Of a stretch of DNA of 39,526 nt, positions 24,782 to 35,188 are shown piece after piece; within the stretch, counting starts at the first letter, position 1, and every line of letters starts with the position of its first letter. Origin of the DNA: Pseudomonadota bacterium (GTDB taxonomy: Bacteria; Pseudomonadota; Gammaproteobacteria; Burkholderiales; UBA9220); assembly GCA_021845865.1 (NCBI GenBank), contig JAJZVC010000026.1, positions 1 through 39,526 on the forward strand. The letters run 5' to 3'. The notes beneath the pieces are model-generated. The model did no database searches. It saw only the letters and a list, made by a program, of their open reading frames with translations, and was not told the DNA's origin. Position numbers and translations under genes: made by a program.

Positions 24782-24877
24782 ATGTGTCAAGGCCAAGCTA
24801 CAGAGACGGCATGCCTGGCTTTGGGCGGAGGGTTCTTTGGCCCGGAGGGGCTTGGTAGAATACAGCTTTTTCAGGTC

Positions 24878-28483
<3,606 letters not shown>

Positions 28484-28500
28484 CCGCCGGCGGGGCCGCT

Positions 28501-28911
28501 TCAGAAGTAGCCGCGCAGGTCTTCCGGCGGCAGGGGGTGTTCCCGCTCGATCTGCTGGTGGTACTTGCCGTTGACGCTGGCTTCGATCTGCAGGTAGCGG
28601 TTCTCGCGGGTCGGGGCGCTGAGGTTGTCCCGTTCGATCTCTTCCGTGTAGTGGACCAGGTGGCGCCTGACGGCGTTGGGGAAGCGCGAGTCCAGCTGGA
28701 AGCCTTCACGGGCGAGGGCGGCTTCCAGTTCCTCGCAGGTGTGCTCCCTCAGGTCGTAGGCCACTTCCACGCAGGCGCCGTCCGCGCAGCGCCGGACGGC
28801 GACGCGGTTCAGGCTTTCCAGGGTTTCCACGATGCGGCGGATTTCCTCCGCCGAGGGGTTGCTGAAGCAAATCTTGCGGCGCTTGAGCGCCTCGGGATCG
28901 AAGTCGTGCAT
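28501..28911 (-). CDS. Hypothetical protein
   Basis: A 136-residue cytosolic protein, not recognised. The start MHDFDPEALKRRKICFSNPS is chosen because GAGGAG precedes that ATG (complement of 28909-28911); a longer frame begins 18 codons upstream without such support. Features: a possible ferredoxin-like ~30-80 region (EIRRIVETLESLNRVAVRRC, CVEVAYDLREHTCEELEAAL, EGFQLDSRF) resembling small HMA-like folds but without a CxxC motif, then a C-terminal segment rich in charged residues (HYTEEIERDNLSAPTRENRY). It is convergent with the oxoprolinase-like gene, 17 bp from its stop, and divergent from the DUF4124 gene. Confidence 0.7.
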   Translation of the reverse strand: MHDFDPEALKRRKICFSNPSAEEIRRIVETLESLNRVAVRRCADGACVEVAYDLREHTCEELEAALAREGFQLDSRFPNAVRRHLVHYTEEIERDNLSAPTRENRYLQIEASVNGKYHQQIEREHPLPPEDLRGYF

Positions 28912-29031
28912 GAGTGTCTCCTCTCTTTCGGGCCGGTTTCTGCCGAACCGGTAGGCTCTAAGCATAGTTCATTGCAAGGCGATGCCCAAGCCTCGCCTAT
29001 AATGGGAGCTGTCCGAGCTTGCGGAGCCCCC

Positions 29032-29544
29032 ATGAAAATCCTGTGGTTGACCCTGTTGTGCCTTCTTCCCCTGACGGCCATCGCCGACGTTTACGAATGG
29101 GTGGACAAGGACGGCCGCACCCATTATTCGGACACCCCACGCCAGGGCGCCAAGCGCATCCCCTTGCCCGATTTTCAGCCCGTTCCGCCGCCCCCCTCCC
29201 TCGAGGGCACCTTCCCCGACAGCGCTGGGGCCGATACCCCGGCCCCGGCCATCGCCGCCCTGCGCATCGTCAAGCCGGGGGAGGGCGAAACGGTCTTCGA
29301 CAACAGCGGCAGCGTGACGGTCGAATGGGCCACGGAGCCCGCCGCCGCCGGTGGCGGCATTCGCTACCAGATACGGCTGGACGGCCAAGCGCAGCCAGCG
29401 CTGCAAAGCGGCCAGTCGTTTACCATGCAGGGGGTGGAGCGGGGCGAGCACACGGTGCAGGTGACCGCCATCGGCCCCGACGGCCGCTCCCTCGCCGAGT
29501 CGAAGGCGGTGAAATTCTACCTGCGGCAGGCCTCGCGGCTTTGA
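29032..29544 (+). CDS. Exported DUF4124-domain protein
   Basis: A 170-residue exported protein. The signal peptide is MKILWLTLLCLLPLTAIA. The DUF4124 domain follows immediately (DVYEWVDKDGRTHYSDTP, residues ~19-45). After a proline-rich linker (PDFQPVPPPPS), residues ~80-165 form an immunoglobulin/fibronectin-like beta domain (IVKPGEGETVFDNSGSVTVE, IRYQIRLDGQ, HTVQVTAIGPDGRSLAES). DUF4124 is a common betaproteobacterial periplasmic or envelope module of unknown function. A TATAAT (28999-29004) about 28 bp upstream is a plausible -10. Confidence 0.88.
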   Translation: MKILWLTLLCLLPLTAIADVYEWVDKDGRTHYSDTPRQGAKRIPLPDFQPVPPPPSLEGTFPDSAGADTPAPAIAALRIVKPGEGETVFDNSGSVTVEWATEPAAAGGGIRYQIRLDGQAQPALQSGQSFTMQGVERGEHTVQVTAIGPDGRSLAESKAVKFYLRQASRL

Positions 29545-29622
29545 GGGGTGGCCTGGAGCCAGTTGATCATGCTTGTTTTGAAATAGGTTCGTAACGGTAA
29601 CAACAACCAAAGGGGGTCCGCA

Positions 29623-30240
29623 ATGAATCTGGTCGAACGCGTCAAGAAAATCCTGCTTCAACCCAAGTCCGAATGGGAGGTCATCGCCGGGGAGCCCACC
29701 TCGGCGGGCGAGCTCTACCAGGGCTATATCCTTCCGCTGGCGGCCATCGGGCCGCTGGCCTCCATCGTCGGCATGTCCCTGGTGGGCATCCAGATGCCCT
29801 TCATGGGCACCTTCCGGGTGCCCCTCGGCGGCGCCCTCGCCTCCGCCCTCGCCCACTACGTGCTGACCCTGGCGGGGGTCTTCGTCGTCGCCCTCATCAT
29901 CGACGCCCTGGCCCCGGCCTTCGGCGGCGAGAAGAACCAGGCCCAAGCCCTCAAGGTCGCCGCCTATTCCTCCACGCCAAGTTGGCTGGCCGGCGTCGTG
30001 CTGCTGGTTCCCATGCTGGGGATTATCGGCCTGGTGGCGGCCCTTTACGGCCTATACCTGCTCTACCTCGGCCTGCCCCGGCTGATGAAGGCGCCCCCGG
30101 AAAAGGCCGCCGCCTACACGGCCGTGGTCGTGGTGGTGGCCATCGTGGTGATGATGGTGATCGGCGGCCTGAGCAACCTGTTCATCACCCCGCCCTCCCT
30201 GCCCATGGATGGCATCGGGCCGGGCATGCGCGGCGGCTAG
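29623..30240 (+). CDS. Yip1-domain membrane protein
   Basis: A 205-residue inner-membrane protein of the bacterial YIP1 family. A short amphipathic start (MNLVERVKKILLQPKSEWEV) carries the family's LxP-x-WxVI phrase. About five transmembrane helices follow (YILPLAAIGPLASIVGMSLVG, ALAHYVLTLAGVFVVALIID, WLAGVVLLVPMLGIIGLVAAL, YGLYLLYLGLPRLM and AAYTAVVVVVAIVVMMVIGG). Function in bacteria is unknown. Ribosome-binding AAAGGGGG precedes the ATG. Its TAG stop shares the CTAG palindrome with the convergent dsbB stop, overlapping by 2 bp. Confidence 0.88.
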   Translation: MNLVERVKKILLQPKSEWEVIAGEPTSAGELYQGYILPLAAIGPLASIVGMSLVGIQMPFMGTFRVPLGGALASALAHYVLTLAGVFVVALIIDALAPAFGGEKNQAQALKVAAYSSTPSWLAGVVLLVPMLGIIGLVAALYGLYLLYLGLPRLMKAPPEKAAAYTAVVVVVAIVVMMVIGGLSNLFITPPSLPMDGIGPGMRGG

Positions 30241-30731
30241 TTCTTCCGGCTCGCCGTCCACAGGGCGGCGGCGAGGATGGCGGCGAGGAAGATGGCCGCC
30301 CAGCCGGGAATGCTGACGGTGAGAAAGGTCCAGGCCACCTCGGTGCAGTCGCCGATGGCCTGGAACATGCCCGGCCACCACTTGGCCAGGGGCAGGGCGT
30401 TGAGCAGCTTCTCCTCGGGGCTGACGCCGCATTCGAAGGAAAAGGGCGGGGGAAAGTGGATCAGGTAGAGCTGGCGCAGCGCCACCCCCAGCCCGCCCAG
30501 GGCGGCCAGTCCGATCAGCCCGCTGTAGACCCGCCGCCCCGTTCTGCCCGGATTGTGGAGGGCCGCCGCCAGCGCCAGGGCGCCCGCCAGCAGGAAGGCG
30601 ATGCGCTGCATCACGCACATGGGGCAAGGCAGGAGGTACAGCACTTTCTGGAAATAAACCAGGCCGATCGCCGGCAGGCCGAAACCGGCGGCGGCGATGG
30701 CGAAGTAGACGGGGCGGCTGCTTATTCTCAT
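30237..30731 (-). CDS. dsbB: Disulfide bond formation protein B
   Basis: A 164-residue four-helix inner-membrane quinone reductase that reoxidises DsbA. The first periplasmic cysteine pair is Cys36-PM-Cys39 in LPCPMCVMQRIAF, the second is Cys101 (FECGVSPEEKLL) and Cys129 (AIGDCTEVAW). The conserved Arg of MQR for quinone binding is present. Length and layout match the betaproteobacterial DsbB family. No dsbA is in the window. It ends tail-to-tail with the Yip1 gene and starts 13 bp after the DUF488 gene's stop on the same strand, so both may be cotranscribed. Confidence 0.96.
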   Translation of the reverse strand: MRISSRPVYFAIAAAGFGLPAIGLVYFQKVLYLLPCPMCVMQRIAFLLAGALALAAALHNPGRTGRRVYSGLIGLAALGGLGVALRQLYLIHFPPPFSFECGVSPEEKLLNALPLAKWWPGMFQAIGDCTEVAWTFLTVSIPGWAAIFLAAILAAALWTASRKN

Positions 30732-30744
30732 GGAACCTTCCTTG

Positions 30745-31095
30745 TCATGCCGTGGGGGACTCGATGAATTCCTTCAGGGCCACGGCGTTGTTGCGGGTTT
30801 CGTCCTTGGCCGCGTACACCAGGGTGACCGGCCCGCGGCGGACTTCCCCTAAGAGCGGCGCCAGGGCCTCCGGGTTCCGCGCCAGTTCCAGAAAATAGCG
30901 GCGCTTGAATGCCTCCCAGCGGGCGGGGTCGTGGCCGAACCATTTCCGGAGTTCGTCGCTGGGCGCCGCTTCCTTCAGCCATAGGCCGATGCGGGCGGCC
31001 TCCTTGGACACGCCCCGGGGCCAGAGCCGGTCCACCAGGACGCGGAAGCCGTCGTCCGGGGTTGGGGGCTCGTAGGCGCGCTTGAGCTTGAGCAT
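30745..31095 (-). CDS. DUF488-family protein
   Basis: A 116-residue small protein of the DUF488/YeaO family. Signature phrases are LKRAYEPPTPDDGFRVLVDR, LWPRGVSKEAARIGLWLKEA, APSDELRKWFGHDPARWEAF, KRRYFLEL and GPVTLVYAAKDETRNNAVAL. The start is the ATG at 31093-31095, preceded by GGAGGA. An apparent upstream extension runs into the MITE/REP-like element and is rejected. Function is unknown; related proteins are often near redox or stress genes. It lies upstream of dsbB on the same strand. Confidence 0.9.
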   Translation of the reverse strand: MLKLKRAYEPPTPDDGFRVLVDRLWPRGVSKEAARIGLWLKEAAPSDELRKWFGHDPARWEAFKRRYFLELARNPEALAPLLGEVRRGPVTLVYAAKDETRNNAVALKEFIESPTA

Positions 31096-31144
31096 GGGCA
31101 ATCCTCCTTCTCCTTTCAACTTTAGGCGAGGCTCGGTGATGGAT

Positions 31145-31311
31145 AATAGGGGACAGACCCCGGTTTTTTTGAGATCGAGGAAGGGAATACGGTCACGTTG
31201 ATCGCCTTCAGGCATCAGCGGGAAGAGGACTACCACTAATCCGTGGCGTGCAAGATGCGCCACGGGGGAAAATGGGGAGAAATAGTGGTCTGTCCCCTAT
31301 TGTCCCCTATT
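31145..31311. mobile_element. MITE/REP-like palindromic element
   Basis: A 167-bp non-coding element. The termini are a perfect 15-bp inverted repeat: AATAGGGGACAGACC (31145-31159) and GGTCTGTCCCCTATT (31287-31301), the latter followed by a second TGTCCCCTAT copy (31301-31310). Inside is a second perfect hairpin, CCGTGGCG (31241-31248) with CGCCACGG (31258-31265). The GGGGACAGACC motif is familiar from intergenic repeats near REP-associated tyrosine transposases in proteobacteria; no transposase is present here. The right edge lies 1 bp from the stop of the orphan membrane-protein gene. Confidence 0.7.
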
Positions 31312-31312
31312 G

Positions 31313-31897
31313 TTACTGCACCGCAGGGTTAGCCAACATGTCCGTGCCCAAGCCCCACGCCGCAGTAGCGAAGACAAAGACGCCGAGACCGACAGAGATG
31401 TGCTTTCGATATGGCTCGGCCCACTTGGCGCGGAAAGCCATGGTCGGAAACTGAAGCAGAGCAAACGACAACGTTGGAATGCCCCCGATGAACACGGCAG
31501 CAAAGACGGCTAGCAGAAACCCCGTCGCCGCCGCCGCTAGCCCTTGGCCAACGGCGACCGAACAAGCCAGACCAACAATAAGACCGATGAAGGCCCCGCC
31601 AACGTTTAGCACCTGCCCGATGGACTGCCGAAGCAGCCGACCGGAGAACACGGGCTCTCGGCCTAAGGCAACAAGCGCAGCAACAAGCCCAGAAAGACCC
31701 AGGGCAGCAAGGCCAAAGTATTGGAGGTTTTGGGCAGCCGCAATTTCCTCCTTACGTAACGCAAGCCAGTGCGACAAAGGCGATGGCATCCAGCCATACG
31801 CCTGATGCTCGACAAAACCGATAACGGCAGACGTTATACCGATGGCTAGCGCTCTACGGATTAGCAACTCGAACGGAATAGTGGCGGGCGAATTCAT
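31313..31897 (-). CDS. Orphan polytopic membrane protein (low-GC, unknown)
   Basis: A 194-residue protein, not recognised. It has about five hydrophobic helices (~14-34, 58-80, 95-116, 118-142, 166-187), for example LQYFGLAALGLSGLVAALVALG and NVGGAFIGLIVGLACSVAVG. There are no cysteine or histidine motifs beyond two internal Cys-free loops. Base and codon use are clearly less GC-rich than the neighbours (A/T-ending codons such as GCA, ACA, CAA, TAT are frequent), suggesting transfer. There is no visible Shine-Dalgarno sequence. A 13-bp perfect inverted repeat (GTTAGCCAACATG at 31328-31340 and CATGTTGGCTAAC at 31895-31907) frames the gene, and its stop lies 1 bp from the MITE-like element, so the true C-terminus may be altered. 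Confidence 0.72.
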   Translation of the reverse strand: MNSPATIPFELLIRRALAIGITSAVIGFVEHQAYGWMPSPLSHWLALRKEEIAAAQNLQYFGLAALGLSGLVAALVALGREPVFSGRLLRQSIGQVLNVGGAFIGLIVGLACSVAVGQGLAAAATGFLLAVFAAVFIGGIPTLSFALLQFPTMAFRAKWAEPYRKHISVGLGVFVFATAAWGLGTDMLANPAVQ

Positions 31898-31907
31898 GTT
31901 GGCTAAC
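31895..31907. repeat. 13-bp inverted repeat, copy at the gene start
   Basis: CATGTTGGCTAAC here is the exact reverse complement of GTTAGCCAACATG at 31328-31340 at the other end of the orphan membrane gene. The inner CAT is the complement of its start codon. Confidence 0.75.
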
Positions 31908-31933
31908 TATTAATTAGATTTCATTTGTGAAAT

Positions 31934-31964
31934 ATAACCCCCGCAGGTTATGCCGCATAACCCC
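31934..31964. repeat. Palindromic half-site cluster at the right end of the low-GC islet
   Basis: ATAACCCC occurs at 31934-31941 and 31957-31964 as a direct repeat, and GGTTAT (31946-31951) faces the second copy. GGTTATG-CCG-CATAACC (31946-31962) is a perfect palindrome. The direct-plus-inverted arrangement resembles a recombinase, transposase or regulator binding site. The rest of the 144-bp gap to folE (31898-32041) shows no gene. Confidence 0.6.
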
Positions 31965-32041
31965 GCTTGTCAAACGCCATCCTTCTGTTTTGAAAGGGTT
32001 TTGGTAATTTTGCCAGGGCGGAATCGCCGGCAAAGGCGGCG

Positions 32042-32686
32042 TTAGATTCCCCGCCCGCCGATGGCCCGCAAAAACTCCTGCCGCAACTGGCTGTCGTCCT
32101 TGAAGCAGCCGGTGAAGGCCTGGGTGACGACCCGTTCGTCGCCGCGCCGGTCTTCCCCCAGCAGCAGGCACAGCTGCTCGGCCTCGATGACGCAGGCGGC
32201 GCCCTTGGCCTTGCCGTGGGCGACCAGGGCCTCGGCCACGTCGCGGGTCATCCATTCCTGGTAGGTGAAGCGGTGGCCGATGGCGTCCACCATGCGGGCG
32301 ATGCGGCCGAAGCCGTGCAGCCGCCCGCCGGGGACGTAGGCCACGTGGGCGATGCCGCGGAAGGGAACGAGGTGGTGGGGGCAGACGCCGTGGACGGCGA
32401 TGCCCCGCACCACCACCAGGTCTTCGCGGGGGTCGGCGAAGCCTTCCCCCAGGGCGTCGGCGGGGTCCAGGCCGTAGCCGCCGAGGAGGCGCTTTTCCCA
32501 CAGGTCGCGCACCCGCTTGGCGGTGCGCCCGGTGTGGACGGAGTCGGGGGAGACGCCGGCGGCCCGCAGCAGGTCGGTGACGGCCTGTTCGAAGGCCGCG
32601 CCGTCGAAGGTGCCGACGCGGGGAATGCCGATGCCGTTGGCGGGAGGCGTGGAGGGACAGGATTCGTCGTCGCAGCAGTGGCTCAT
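32042..32686 (-). CDS. folE: GTP cyclohydrolase I
   Basis: A 214-residue GTP cyclohydrolase I (IA type), which makes 7,8-dihydroneopterin triphosphate, the first step to folate or other pterins. Zinc ligands are visible as Cys102 and His105 (VCPHHLVPFRG) and Cys173 (AEQLCLLLG). Other signatures are HTGRTAKRVRDLWEKRLLGG, GGRLHGFGRIARMVDAIGHR and KDDSQLRQEFLRAI. The start MSHCCDDESCPS is chosen; a GTG 13 codons upstream is possible. The N-terminal CC...C cluster and the poorly conserved TQAFTGCF loop suggest a divergent paralogue; another folE may exist outside the window. Family is firm, pathway role less so. Confidence 0.9.
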   Translation of the reverse strand: MSHCCDDESCPSTPPANGIGIPRVGTFDGAAFEQAVTDLLRAAGVSPDSVHTGRTAKRVRDLWEKRLLGGYGLDPADALGEGFADPREDLVVVRGIAVHGVCPHHLVPFRGIAHVAYVPGGRLHGFGRIARMVDAIGHRFTYQEWMTRDVAEALVAHGKAKGAACVIEAEQLCLLLGEDRRGDERVVTQAFTGCFKDDSQLRQEFLRAIGGRGI

Positions 32687-32752
32687 GGCGGGGCTCGCAA
32701 AGGGCTGGGGAGTTTCTTGTAGCACGGCCCCGGCGGGGGTGTCAAAGCCGGC

Positions 32753-33736
32753 TCAGGCGTCTTCGGCGAGGGGAAAGGCGAGGAGGAATTCGGCGCCGAC
32801 GTTGCCGTTGCGGACCGAAAGCTGGCCGCCGAGGCCGTTTTCGAGGATGCTCTTGGCCAGGTAGAGGCCGACGCCGGGGCCCCGTTCCTTGGTGGTGAAA
32901 TAGGGGTCGAAGATTCGCGGCAGGATGTCGGCGGGGATGCCGCCGGCGTTGTCGCCGATGGTCAGCTGCCCGTTGTTGCCGTCCCGTTCCAGGCGCAGGG
33001 CGATGCGCGGGTCGGCGACGCGGCGGGCGGCGAGGATTTCCCTGGCGTTGTTGAGGATGTGCAGCACCGCCTGGGTGAATTCCACCGGGTAGCCCAGTAC
33101 CGGGGCGGGTGGGGCGGGGGGGAAGTCGACGGCGATGCGCTGCTGCTTCAGGTCGGCGCCCATGGCGGCGACGGCCTCGCGGACGGCATTACCGGCGTCG
33201 AACACGCGCCGGTCGCGCTCCGAGAGGGTCAGGGCGCGGAAGCGGTCGATGGTCTCGGACATGCCCCGGATGATGCGCTGGGCGTCCTGCTCGGCCTGGG
33301 TCAGCATCGCGTCGTCCAGCTCGCCGTGGTCGAAGGCGTCCTTGACGTTGGCGATGAGGAGGCCGAGGGCGTTGAGGGGCTGGCGCCAGTGGTGGGCGAT
33401 GTTGCTGATGAGCTCGCCGAGGGCGGCGTGGCGGGCCTGGACGATCAGCAGGTGGTCCTTGGCGCGGCTTTTCGCCACCTCCTCGTTCACGCGCTGCTGG
33501 AGGCCGGCGTTGAGACGCCGCATTTCGGCGAGAAAATAAAGGATAATCGCCGAAATCAGGGAGGCGGCGAGGAAGGAGGCCACCAGGCCGGTGAGCAGGT
33601 AGTCGGCGGTGATTTCCCCCAGCAGCAGCAGGCCCATCCCCGAGACGATGATTTCGGTGAGGACGATGGCGCCGGCCACGGCGTACAGCCACAGCTTGAC
33701 CGCCGAGCAGCGCTGGAGGAGGGCCAGGATCGGCAC
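32753..33736 (-). CDS. Orphan sensor histidine kinase
   Basis: A 327-residue membrane histidine kinase. Two adjacent transmembrane helices (~14-38 and ~46-71) leave almost no periplasmic loop, so the sensor is probably intramembrane or cytosolic. A coiled linker (~72-100) leads to the dimerisation domain with phospho-acceptor His115 (ISNIAHHWRQPLNALGLLI). The ATPase has the N box HILNNARE, G1 GDNAGGIP and G2 TKERGPGVGLYLAKSI. The HWRQPL type is common in environmental beta- and deltaproteobacteria. No response regulator is adjacent. The start is GTG (complement of 33734-33736). Two short ORFs and an FNR-like box precede it, suggesting low-oxygen control. Confidence 0.88.
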   Translation of the reverse strand: MPILALLQRCSAVKLWLYAVAGAIVLTEIIVSGMGLLLLGEITADYLLTGLVASFLAASLISAIILYFLAEMRRLNAGLQQRVNEEVAKSRAKDHLLIVQARHAALGELISNIAHHWRQPLNALGLLIANVKDAFDHGELDDAMLTQAEQDAQRIIRGMSETIDRFRALTLSERDRRVFDAGNAVREAVAAMGADLKQQRIAVDFPPAPPAPVLGYPVEFTQAVLHILNNAREILAARRVADPRIALRLERDGNNGQLTIGDNAGGIPADILPRIFDPYFTTKERGPGVGLYLAKSILENGLGGQLSVRNGNVGAEFLLAFPLAEDA

Positions 33737-33747
33737 GGCTCGGTCGC

Positions 33748-33819
33748 TCAGGTGGCGGGGGGCGCGGCGGGCCGGGGTTCGTCGAGGGGGAAGGGGGCGC
33801 GGGAAAGGGCGGACATCAT
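33748..33819 (-). CDS. Putative proline-rich short ORF (23 aa) before the histidine kinase
   Basis: The reading MMSALSRAPFPLDEPRPAAP-PAT ends 11 bp before the kinase GTG. Its first ATG overlaps the TGA of the upstream 30-codon ORF (ATGA). It contains repeated Pro residues. No homologue is known to me; a leader peptide is possible, and so is a chance frame in GC-rich DNA. Confidence 0.35.
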   Translation of the reverse strand: MMSALSRAPFPLDEPRPAAPPAT

Positions 33820-33908
33820 GGTTTTCTAACCTCTGTTTCGCTCGTCGCGGGGGCGGATAGGGCCTTGCCGATGAAGCGTCGGGTTTTGGCGGTAAGGGAA
33901 ACGTTCAT
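33816..33908 (-). CDS. Putative short ORF (30 aa) heading the histidine-kinase transcript
   Basis: The ORF starts at the ATG complement of 33906-33908 with a well-placed AGAGGA Shine-Dalgarno sequence 8 nt before it. It encodes MNVSLTAKTRRFIGKALSAP plus ten more residues and ends in an ATGA overlap with the next short ORF. The FNR-like box at 33920-33933 lies directly upstream. Basic, no membrane segment. The ribosome-binding site and the coupling are the only support. Confidence 0.45.
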   Translation of the reverse strand: MNVSLTAKTRRFIGKALSAPATSETEVRKP

Positions 33909-33919
33909 CCTATTTCCTC

Positions 33920-33933
33920 TTGATGCGCATTAA
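33920..33933. promoter_or_regulatory. FNR/DNR/CRP-type box
   Basis: TTGATGCGCATTAA matches TTGAT-N4-ATCAA at nine of ten positions. It lies between the kinase-side short ORFs (minus) and the NnrS-like gene (plus). Placed at about -41.5 it would put a plus-strand start near 33968, with the AT-rich GATAAAAAT (33954-33962) as -10 and ATG 33996 downstream. Confidence 0.65.
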
Positions 33934-33995
33934 GTCGGCGATGGGTGAAAACTGATAAAAATGCTAATCCGGATAATTATAGCCGGGCTTTTCGC

Positions 33996-35138
33996 ATGCG
34001 GATAAGGAATTTCGAGTTGCCTCTATTGGTCGCCGTGGCCCTGTTTGCGTTCGCGGGCGGTTTGCTGCTTCCCCGCCTGTGGCCCCTGCTTCCCGCCGTC
34101 CATGTGCATTTGGCCCTGGCCGTGGGGGTCATGCCGCTGATTTTCGGCGCCATGCGGCATTTCATCCCCGTGCTGACCCGCGGCGGCGAGGGGCGGGGGC
34201 TGGCCCTGCTGCCTTTTGCCGCCATGGGGGCGGGGATGCTGGCGGTGGGGATGTTCGTCCGCGGCGAGTTGCTTTCGCCCGGCTTGCCGGTGGCCGCGGC
34301 GATGGCGTGGGCGGCGGCAGCGGTTCTGGCCGCGTGGGCCCTGCGGCGGGGCCGCGCCATGCTCGGCTCGCCCCATCCCTGCCTGCACTGGTACGTGGCG
34401 GCCCTGCTGTGCCTGATGCTGGCCTTGCTGGCCGTGGCGGCCATGCCGGTTTGGCCGGGGGAGCGCCTGGCCCTGAAGCGCTTTCACCTCCATCTCAACC
34501 TGCTGGGCTTCGTCGGCCTGACGGCGCTGGGCACCCTCCAAGTGCTGCTGCCGACCGCTGCGGGGCGCTTCGACCCGGGGGCGGCGCTGCGCTTGAGGCA
34601 GGGTTTGCCCTGGGCCGTGGCGGGGGTGCTGCTGACGGCGGTGGGCGCCGCGTGGTGGCCTCCCCTCGCCTGGCTGGCGCTGGCGGCCTGGGGGAAGGTG
34701 CTGTGGCGCCTGGGGCGGGAATGGTGGGCCGCCTATCAGCAGGAACTGCGGGCTTTTCACGGCGCGGTGCCCTCCCTGGGGCTGTCGGCTGTCGGTTTGG
34801 CGGCCGCCCTGGCCGCCGGGGGCGCCCAGGCAGGCGGCGCGGCTTCCGCCACGGGGACGGCCCATCTGTTCATCCTGGGCTTTCTCTTTCCCCTCGTCAC
34901 CGGCGCCGCGGGCCAATTGCTGCCCCTGTGGCTGCAGCCCGGCCGCCAGACGGCGTGGCACGAGCAGGCCCGGCGGCGGCTTACCCGCTGGGCGGGCCTG
35001 CGGGCGGCGGTGTTCCTGGCCGGCGGCCTGGCGGTTCTGGGCGGGTGGCCGGGGGGATTTTTTCTCGCCTTGCTGGGGTTGGCCCATTTCGCCGCCGGCG
35101 TGGCGGCGGTCGCGGCGAAAAGGCCGCAAACCGGCTAG
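33996..35138 (+). CDS. NnrS-like polytopic membrane protein
   Basis: A ~380-residue protein with about eleven to twelve hydrophobic helices. Histidines sit at regular helix positions: AVHVHLALAVG, GAMRHFIPVLTRG, KRFHLHLNLLGFVGL, and TGTAHLFILGFLFPLVTG. This pattern (HxH, H, HxH, H in hydrophobic helices) resembles NnrS and other heme/copper-linked membrane proteins of nitrogen-oxide metabolism, without clear sequence identity that I can prove. The start at ATG 33996 (MRIRNFELPLL) is preferred over an in-frame GTG at 33945 because the FNR-box geometry puts the RNA start between them; neither has a good ribosome-binding site. A second, clearer NnrS is at 37452-38672. Confidence 0.7.
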   Translation: MRIRNFELPLLVAVALFAFAGGLLLPRLWPLLPAVHVHLALAVGVMPLIFGAMRHFIPVLTRGGEGRGLALLPFAAMGAGMLAVGMFVRGELLSPGLPVAAAMAWAAAAVLAAWALRRGRAMLGSPHPCLHWYVAALLCLMLALLAVAAMPVWPGERLALKRFHLHLNLLGFVGLTALGTLQVLLPTAAGRFDPGAALRLRQGLPWAVAGVLLTAVGAAWWPPLAWLALAAWGKVLWRLGREWWAAYQQELRAFHGAVPSLGLSAVGLAAALAAGGAQAGGAASATGTAHLFILGFLFPLVTGAAGQLLPLWLQPGRQTAWHEQARRRLTRWAGLRAAVFLAGGLAVLGGWPGGFFLALLGLAHFAAGVAAVAAKRPQTG

Positions 35139-35176
35139 GGGCTTAATTTTTAAGTGATGTTTTGCATGAAGTCGGA

Positions 35177-35182
35177 TATAAT
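35177..35182 (+). promoter_or_regulatory. -10 element of the RFPPP leader / flavoprotein transcript
   Basis: A perfect TATAAT in an AT-richer stretch (TTTTTAAGTGATGTTTTGCATG upstream). No good -35 at 17 bp (GTGATG at 35154-35159), so an activator may be needed. Confidence 0.55.
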
Positions 35183-35188
35183 CGGCCA

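Noticed and set aside
24095..24877. Upstream extension of the oxoprolinase-like frame
   Set aside because: It runs antisense through the TetR gene, with no family similarity; the HyuA motif begins right after ATG 24878.
31096..31263. N-terminal extension of the DUF488 protein into the repeat element
   Set aside because: The family N-terminus and the GGAGGA ribosome-binding site support the ATG at 31095; the extra codons read through the element.
31897..32050. Full integron attC site beside the orphan membrane gene
   Set aside because: Core-like GTTAGCC and ATCTAAC are present, but no complementary L'/L'' boxes or extended single-strand pairing can be found.
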